Assembly (NCBI GenBank): GCA_014529385.2
Contig: CM043955.1
Location: 152,942,140 to 153,002,139, forward strand
DNA: 60,000 bases
Source: Adiantum capillus-veneris
Taxonomy: Eukaryota > Streptophyta > Polypodiopsida > Polypodiales > Pteridaceae
Direction: 5' to 3'
The position numbers and the translations under genes were made by a program. Numbering within the stretch: position 1 is the stretch's first letter; each line of letters starts with the position of its first letter. The notes beneath the pieces are model-generated. The model was not told the DNA's origin and ran no database searches. It saw nothing but the letters and a program-made list of their open reading frames with translations. This document shows, in pieces, positions 54,821 to 60,000 of this stretch.

Positions 54821-57373
54821 ATGCAAGCAGCAGAGAAGGCCAAGAAGAAGCTCAACCAAAAAGAAAAGTTGCAAGAGCTACCAGCATACCAACTGGACCC
54901 CGTGTCAATCAAAACCGCCAAAGCAACCTATCTTTCAAGGGAAAAGCTTGAAGAGCATAACACCAAAGTGTTCACCGAAAGATTCAAGAGCAAAGAGGGA
55001 CACCAGGTAGAGTTACAACTTCTACCAAAAGAAGTATATGATGTCACCGAGAAGCCCCAGACCAAAGATGCCAACAGGAGGCTTGGTCTCAGAGAATTTT
55101 ACGAACAAGAGCCGTGTGGAGTGGACTTCCAAAAGGCTTATGAGCTTTTGTCCATGATCAAAGAAGATGGAACCACTCAGATCTCAGATCCACAAGGGAA
55201 CAAGGTTGAAGTGGTGATTACCAAGGGAACAAGGTTGAAGTAGTGATTACCAAGGAAATAGTGGTAGAGGCACTCAAACTGCCAACAGAAGAATGACGAT
55301 GATGGCAAGAGATAGAAAGATGGCAGGTACTTTCACTAAGGAAACCGCCGTTGTGACATTTGCCGACCTCATCCACAAAAACAGGTGGAAGAGTCCGCAA
55401 GGTTGTACCATTAGCATTTCCACTTCCTTGCCAAAAGACCACCAAGATATACAACACCAAATCATGCGGTTACCACGACCTTTACACAAGTTCTCAAATC
55501 AACCACCAGGCAACCAATTGACCACGCATAATATGTCTTGTCCACATTGAAAGGGACAAAGAAAGAAGGGAAAATCACTTATTTGGGTGCACCAGAGGTT
55601 TTGACAAGCATTGCTTACCATGCCATCGGCATGCTGACAGCTTGCCGCCTGCCCCAGATCAGAACACTTGGATAGTGTCAGAACAACCTTCTCTTAGAGC
55701 TACAAGATCTGCCAAGAGATCCTACAAGTCTAATCAAGAGTCTGTTGAGAGATCACCAGAACGGCACAACAGTGAAAGCTCGGATAACGAGGAAAGGAGA
55801 GCTTGAATTGAAGAAATTAAGAGAAAAGTCGTGGCACCACACCAGGAGGAACCTGTGTAAAAGCAAGCCAGATTTGAAAGAGAGAAGCACTCTTACAAAC
55901 ACAGCCACCAAGCACAAGATAAAGACCCAGCAAAGTGGGTGCCAAGCATCATACCAGGAAGCAAGCTGATGATCCCACGGAAGCCCTGGAAAAGATGTAT
56001 CAAGAAGCAAAATCCTTGAAGATGAGGGAAGCCCAAGAAGTAGGAAGAAAAGCGAAAGAGGCAGAAGAACAACAAAAGCGAGCAGAGGAAGCAACCGAAC
56101 AAGGAGCAGCACAACACGATCAGGGTGATGTGTCTCCTCACCCTTCTTCACCTGTTTTTGAACAACATGATCACCCCATGCTGAGCCCACCACCTTCACC
56201 AGCAAAGGAAGCGAAAGGACCTGAACCAACCAAGGAGGCAGAGCCTGAACAAAGGGAAGACGAGCTGCTGAAAGAAATAGCATAACTTAAAAGAGTCAAC
56301 CAGTTATTGAGAGAGGGACGATCGAAAACCCAAGAGGAGGCAGGCACTTCAGAGCAGCCCCATGTAGAGATCCCTCTATTTCATTCGTTGAGATGGAGAT
56401 GCAACCAGCCGAAGAGCTAAGTGGCGTGGAAGAGTTTCAAATACACATAATTGAATCAGACATAGTGCCAATGGTCCAGCTCTCAAAGGCTGAAGAAGAT
56501 GGACTGAAGGAAAAAATTTCACAAGAGGTAGATGAGCAGTGGAAAGCAGCAATGGATTGGGAGCTGAGAGTTCTTCACTCTATCAATGTTACACAACTCA
56601 CTCCCAATCAAATCAATGTGCAATGGCACCAACAATCCCTGCCTTATCCTTTGATTAAAGTGGAGTTGCTACAAGTGAAAGAAAGGCTTTACAATGACAT
56701 GCAAGTCGAGGATGCAGACCAAGACAACCTGAAGTGGAGGTTGAGCTGGTTGAACAAGAATCCAAGGTACTTGATTTTGTTCAAAAGAGCACCTGCGGCC
56801 CTGCAAAAGGATCTAATTTTTCTATCATGTACCACGAGTAAGGACTTGGCAAGCACACGAGGCACTACTAAAGAAGCGGCCAACTTGGCCGAATTACCCA
56901 AGATTGCCTGCTCCAGCATGGGACCACCGATGGAGGAGTACATGGTGAAAACCCTAACGGACGCCATGTCCTTCTTCAGAATTCTACCAGATTTATCATA
57001 TACAATGTTATAAAAAATTTGCCAAATGCTGCTCACCTGCATTGAAGTATTCCATGAGCAAGAGCAAGCAGGCACCCCGTGGATGTCGTTCCTCAAGGGT
57101 AACAAAGGGTTGTGCTATGATCTCAGTGGGAAACCTTCCAAAGAAGTCCTCTATGGCTTCTACGCCAGATGTATGTTTTTACCGTCTCACGATATGCTGG
57201 TGTTTGAGGAAGCGTTATACACAGGGTTCTTCACTTGGCGAACGAAAATATTTGGGCCGGTGATCAGCAACCTGATATCACGCTTTGTAGGCTACTCAAC
57301 AGCGGAGCTGAAGAACAAAGTCACCATGCAGTTCTTGCAAGTGCCAGATAAAGAGAGAAAGATCAGATACTAA
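54821..57373 (+). pseudogene. Tat-C 3' ORF, unclassified
   Basis: Series of open pieces: 54,821-55,243 (from ATG; MQAAEKAKKKLNQKEK, LREFYEQEPCGVDFQKAYEL, VEVVITK), 55,260-55,800 with stops, 55,935-56,285 (KAKEAEEQQKRAEEATEQ, charged coiled coil, then Pro-rich), 56,393-57,013 (NQINVQWHQQSLPYPLIKVE, LSWLNKNPRYLILFKRAP) and 57,026-57,373 (SGKPSKEVLYGFYARCMFLP). A 29-bp tandem duplication (55,196-55,253) breaks the first frame. The V-I-T-K-E-I-V-V-E-A-L-K-L-P run after it recalls the 'plant transposon protein' domain found in some gypsy 3' ORFs, weakly. No transmembrane segment of envelope type seen. Function unknown. Confidence 0.5.
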
Positions 57374-57464
57374 AACGCACTCAATGCGCTTAAAGACCGC
57401 CTTGCCAGCCGTCAACCCAAAGACTACTTCAACCCATAAAGTTGTGACAAGGGATGACACAGGC

Positions 57465-57477
57465 GAGGAGGGGGGAA
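57465..57477 (+). other. Tat-C polypurine tract
   Basis: GAGGAGGGGGGAA directly before the TGTTAGC of the 3' LTR. Confidence 0.88.
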
Positions 57478-58411
57478 TGTTAGCAGCAAGCTAACACGGA
57501 TAGCATGAATATCATTTTTCAGAGCTCTAAGTGTAAAACACTTATTATTTTTTATAAATCGGGAATATTGTAACTCTTATTTTTTGGATAAACCTTGTAA
57601 TTGATGAGCCGGGGCTACAAGCTTCCAGATTGTATCAACCTCTCATTACCTATCTTTTGTTAGAACTCCCAGATTATTAGTTTTGACCACCAAAAACCTT
57701 GGCTAAGGTATAAAAGCCAATTTTTGTAAGTTATTTGTAAGTTTTGGATAGTGAAATACACAGTGTAAGCTAACAGCGCTCACTTCTCTCCTTCTCGCGC
57801 TTCCTACTCCCTCCTCGGTTGTCACATTGCAGTCACTTTTGTTGCATTGCAACGGCAGGTAAGAGCTCTACGCATTGACGTAAACACATCACAATATTTC
57901 GTAGCTTTTGGCGTCGCCGACCCGCTGCCTAATTTCATCATAAGTAGGAATTTACACTCCTAAATCAAAAACTAAGCATGGGCGGGGTATTGGGGCATCA
58001 TTGTTAAGCATTTAGGTGCATTCTGGGTTGAAACTGACTAGGTCAAAAATCCACTGTTGTTAATAATCGCGATTTTGGCACTTGACCTAAAGTGGGGTTT
58101 GAGACCATAAGCATGTGTGTTTAGGTCTTATAAACATCTCGTAGAAGTTTCCTTACATTTGGATGTCATCTGATGCTGTAACGGATGTGATTTGTTTGTT
58201 GATGAGCGATTGGCTTTTGGTGATTTCAGTCACTTGAGTATAGCTTGAGTTAGATGCGAGTTGTTAGTTGTTTTCCAAAAGATTGACAACCTCTTGTAGC
58301 CTCTCAGATGCACTAGTCGAATCAGCTTCATCCCATGGATTGACAATTTAATCGTGGTTCTCGCTAAAACTGCAATGAGATAGGATAGTGAGATTAGACA
58401 TGCGTCCCACA
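57478..58411 (+). repeat. Tat-C 3' LTR
   Basis: 934 bp; same ends, TATA box (57,709) and splice-donor-like site (57,856) as the 5' LTR. Confidence 0.92.
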
Positions 58412-58416
58412 ACTAG

Positions 58417-59712
58417 TTATGAGCACAACTCCTTATCCTTTATGGCCAATGGTAAACATGTGCTTTTGCTTGGTGAGGAAAATATACGATCTGCGTCTCT
58501 TATATGTACAGCCGAGCTTTCTATTTTATAGAAAGCAAATTTAATAGATGAAGTCTTTTTGTGTTACTGCTTGTCTCCATGTCTTGTGAATTCTCAAGAG
58601 CAAAGTGTTGTGAATTCTAGTAATGATATGCAAAGTGCAATGAATTCTAATGATAAGCAAAGTGTTAACAAATCTAATGAGCAAAGTGCACTCAATTTTA
58701 ATTCTATTGAGCAAAGTGCAACTTTGTAAAACAAACATTACAAGAATTACAAGATTCTCCATCCCAGCATAACTCTAGTTTACTTTCTCCTTTTGCACGG
58801 CAAAAGCTGAGATGTCCTGCCAGGCCCTAAACCGGTGAGTAAACCACCTTATCGTATGAGTGCTAAAGAAGCCAAGGAGCTTGAGAGTCAATTGGCTGAC
58901 TACCTCGCCCGTGGTTTCATTAGACCTAGCACGTCGCCTTGGGCATCACCAATTGTATTGGTAAAAAAGAAATATGGTCCTATGCACATGTGCGTATATT
59001 ATTGCGGATTAAATGCTATAACCATCAAGAACAAGTATCCTCTGCCTTGAGTGGATGAGTTGTTTGATCAACTCCATGGGGCAAGATACTATACAAAGAT
59101 AGATCTTCATTCAGGATACCACCAGGTGCGTATCCTTTTGTAAGATCTCCAAAACTGCCTTTAGAACACGCTTCGAGTATTTTGAATTTTTGGTTATGCC
59201 TTTTGGTTTAACCAATGCTCCAGCTACATTTATGACACTTATGGATAGTATCTTACATCCCTATCTTGGAAAATTTGTTATGATTTTTCTTGATGACAAT
59301 CTTATTTACAGTAAGACCGAAGATAAACACATAGAACACTTACGATTAGTGCTCAAACTGGTACGAGCTCATGCTCTGTATGCTAAGCAAAACAAGTGTG
59401 ATTTCTTTAAAACAGAGATACATTACCTCATTCATGTGATCTCTTATTTTGGCATCAAGATGGACACTGACAAGGTCGCTACCATTCTTCTATGGCCATA
59501 TCCCAACACGATTGAGGAGCTTCACATATTCTTAAACATGGCTGGATTTTATTCGACAGTATATCCGTGATTATGCCAAAATCTTTGTTCCTATGACGAA
59601 TCAACTTAAAGCAAAAGGTAAGACCTTTTCTTGGGAAGAAGCCCAAAACCGCAATTTTGAACAACTCAAGGAGCTATAGCCACTGCTCCCATCCTAGCAA
59701 TCGTTGATCCAC
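58417..59712 (+). pseudogene. Chromo-2 protease tail, RT and RNase H start
   Basis: Continues the sequence interrupted at 40,562: YEHNSLSFMANGKHVLLLGE, a linker with repeated 'gcaaagtg' codons, [54 protein letters not shown], a stop, [20 protein letters not shown] (motif A), frameshift, [19 protein letters not shown], catalytic FLDDNLIYSKT, HALYAKQNKCDFFKT, and connection blocks up to LKEL. A Ty3/gypsy RT close to Chromo-1. RNase H starts just before the inverted Tat LTR at 59,713. Confidence 0.88.
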
Positions 59713-60000
59713 TGTGGGACAGGTGTCTAACCTCACTCCTATCTTATTGCAGACATAGCGAGAACCACGAATATAATTGTCAATCATGGGACGAAGCTGA
59801 CTCGACTAGTGCATAGAGGCTACAAGAGGTTGTCAATCTCTTGGAAAACAACAAACAACTCACATCTAACTCAAGCTACACTCGAATGATAGAAATCACC
59901 AAAAGCTAATCGATCATCAGCAAATAAATCACAATCGTTACAGTATCAAACGACTTCCAAACGTTACGAAACTTCTAGGACATGTTTATAAGACCTAAGC
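59713..60000 (-). repeat. Second Tat LTR, opposite orientation, inserted in Chromo-2
   Basis: TGTGGGACAGGTGTCTAACC is the complement of the Tat-C LTR end; the match continues through 'gtagcctctatgcactag' complement and the 'caccaaaagc' region to the window edge. It may be a solo LTR or the end of a complete element. Confidence 0.88.

Larger units (their letters stand above)
40568..58411 (+). mobile_element. Tat-C, 17.8-kb Tat/Athila-type LTR retrotransposon
   Basis: LTRs 40,568-41,539 and 57,478-58,411 start TGTTAGCAGCAAGCTAAC and end CCACA. PBS TGGCGCCGCTTCTGGGGA at 41,542-41,559, PPT at 57,465-57,477, TSD actag. The LTRs differ at roughly 8% of positions over the first 240 bp by eye plus a small duplication, so the insertion is old. 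Size, PBS type and extra 3' coding region point to the Tat/Ogre group of plant Ty3/gypsy elements. Every gene carries stops or frameshifts. Confidence 0.92.
38328..60000 (+). mobile_element. Chromo-2, gypsy element split by Tat insertions (extends beyond window)
   Basis: LTR-like start TGTAAGGACATGGG at 38,328; gag-protease 39,217-40,562; RT-RNase H 58,417-59,712. The halves are continuous in sequence once Tat-C and one actag copy are disregarded. RT is close to the Chromo-1 RT ([18 protein letters not shown] in both), so both are probably chromoviruses; the integrase and chromodomain lie outside the window. Confidence 0.8.

Noticed and set aside
58826-58834. ccctaaacc as a telomere repeat
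   Set aside because: A single occurrence; no array.

Overview
This window reads as plant nuclear DNA made almost entirely of transposable elements. I see no host gene that I can support. The families present are plant LTR retrotransposons (Ty3/gypsy with a chromodomain, Ty3/gypsy of the Tat/Athila type, Ty1/copia), small non-autonomous LTR elements, a LINE fragment and a Penelope-like reverse transcriptase. Long (GA)n, (CA)n and (GT)n tracts are frequent, and most coding remnants carry stops and frameshifts. A large, repeat-rich land-plant genome fits best. The Penelope-like RT hints at a non-flowering plant such as a fern or gymnosperm, but that is a weak inference.

Layout. 1-7,640: two minus-strand gag-protease regions of Tat-like elements (Tat-A, Tat-B) separated by an LTR-like region. 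7,640-10,790: minus-strand Penelope-like RT with a very long N-terminal extension and a structured inverted repeat upstream. 10,790-14,110: AT-rich sequence without genes, then a dense microsatellite cluster. 14,110-17,392: decayed minus-strand gypsy element (Gypsy-3). 17,393-37,470: a deep minus-strand nest. LINE (36,350-37,470) abuts Copia-2 (33,419-36,350). Copia-2 is interrupted in its RNase H by Copia-1 (33,418 down to 17,393). Copia-1 is interrupted in its integrase by an 11-kb LTR element (18,676-29,716, TSD tagac/tggac). That element holds a 1.64-kb TRIM-like element in one LTR (19,006-20,645, TSD cttct), a 1.4-kb insertion in the other LTR, a chromovirus (about 21,720-25,300) and a fold-back LTR element (25,310-26,677, TSD tgtgg) inside. 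37,580-38,327: plus-strand piece of the Tat-A LTR-like region, cut by a plus-strand chromovirus (Chromo-2, 38,328 to beyond the window). Chromo-2 gag-protease (39,217-40,562) and RT (58,417-59,712) are separated by a complete 17.8-kb Tat-like element, Tat-C (40,568-58,411, TSD actag). A second Tat LTR in the opposite orientation cuts Chromo-2 again at 59,713.

Tat-C is the most unusual object. Its genes run: pre-gag ORF, gag, zinc knuckles, protease, RT-RNase H, a degenerate extra integrase-type zinc domain, integrase, a second retropepsin-like domain downstream of integrase, and a long unclassified 3' ORF preceded by a splice-acceptor-like site. Two non-coding arrays with about 290-bp spacing carry a 22-bp palindrome and flank the coding part. 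All coding sequences in the window appear inactive as they stand. Where an ORF lacks an ATG I give the open stretch and say so. All homology statements rest on motifs read by eye.
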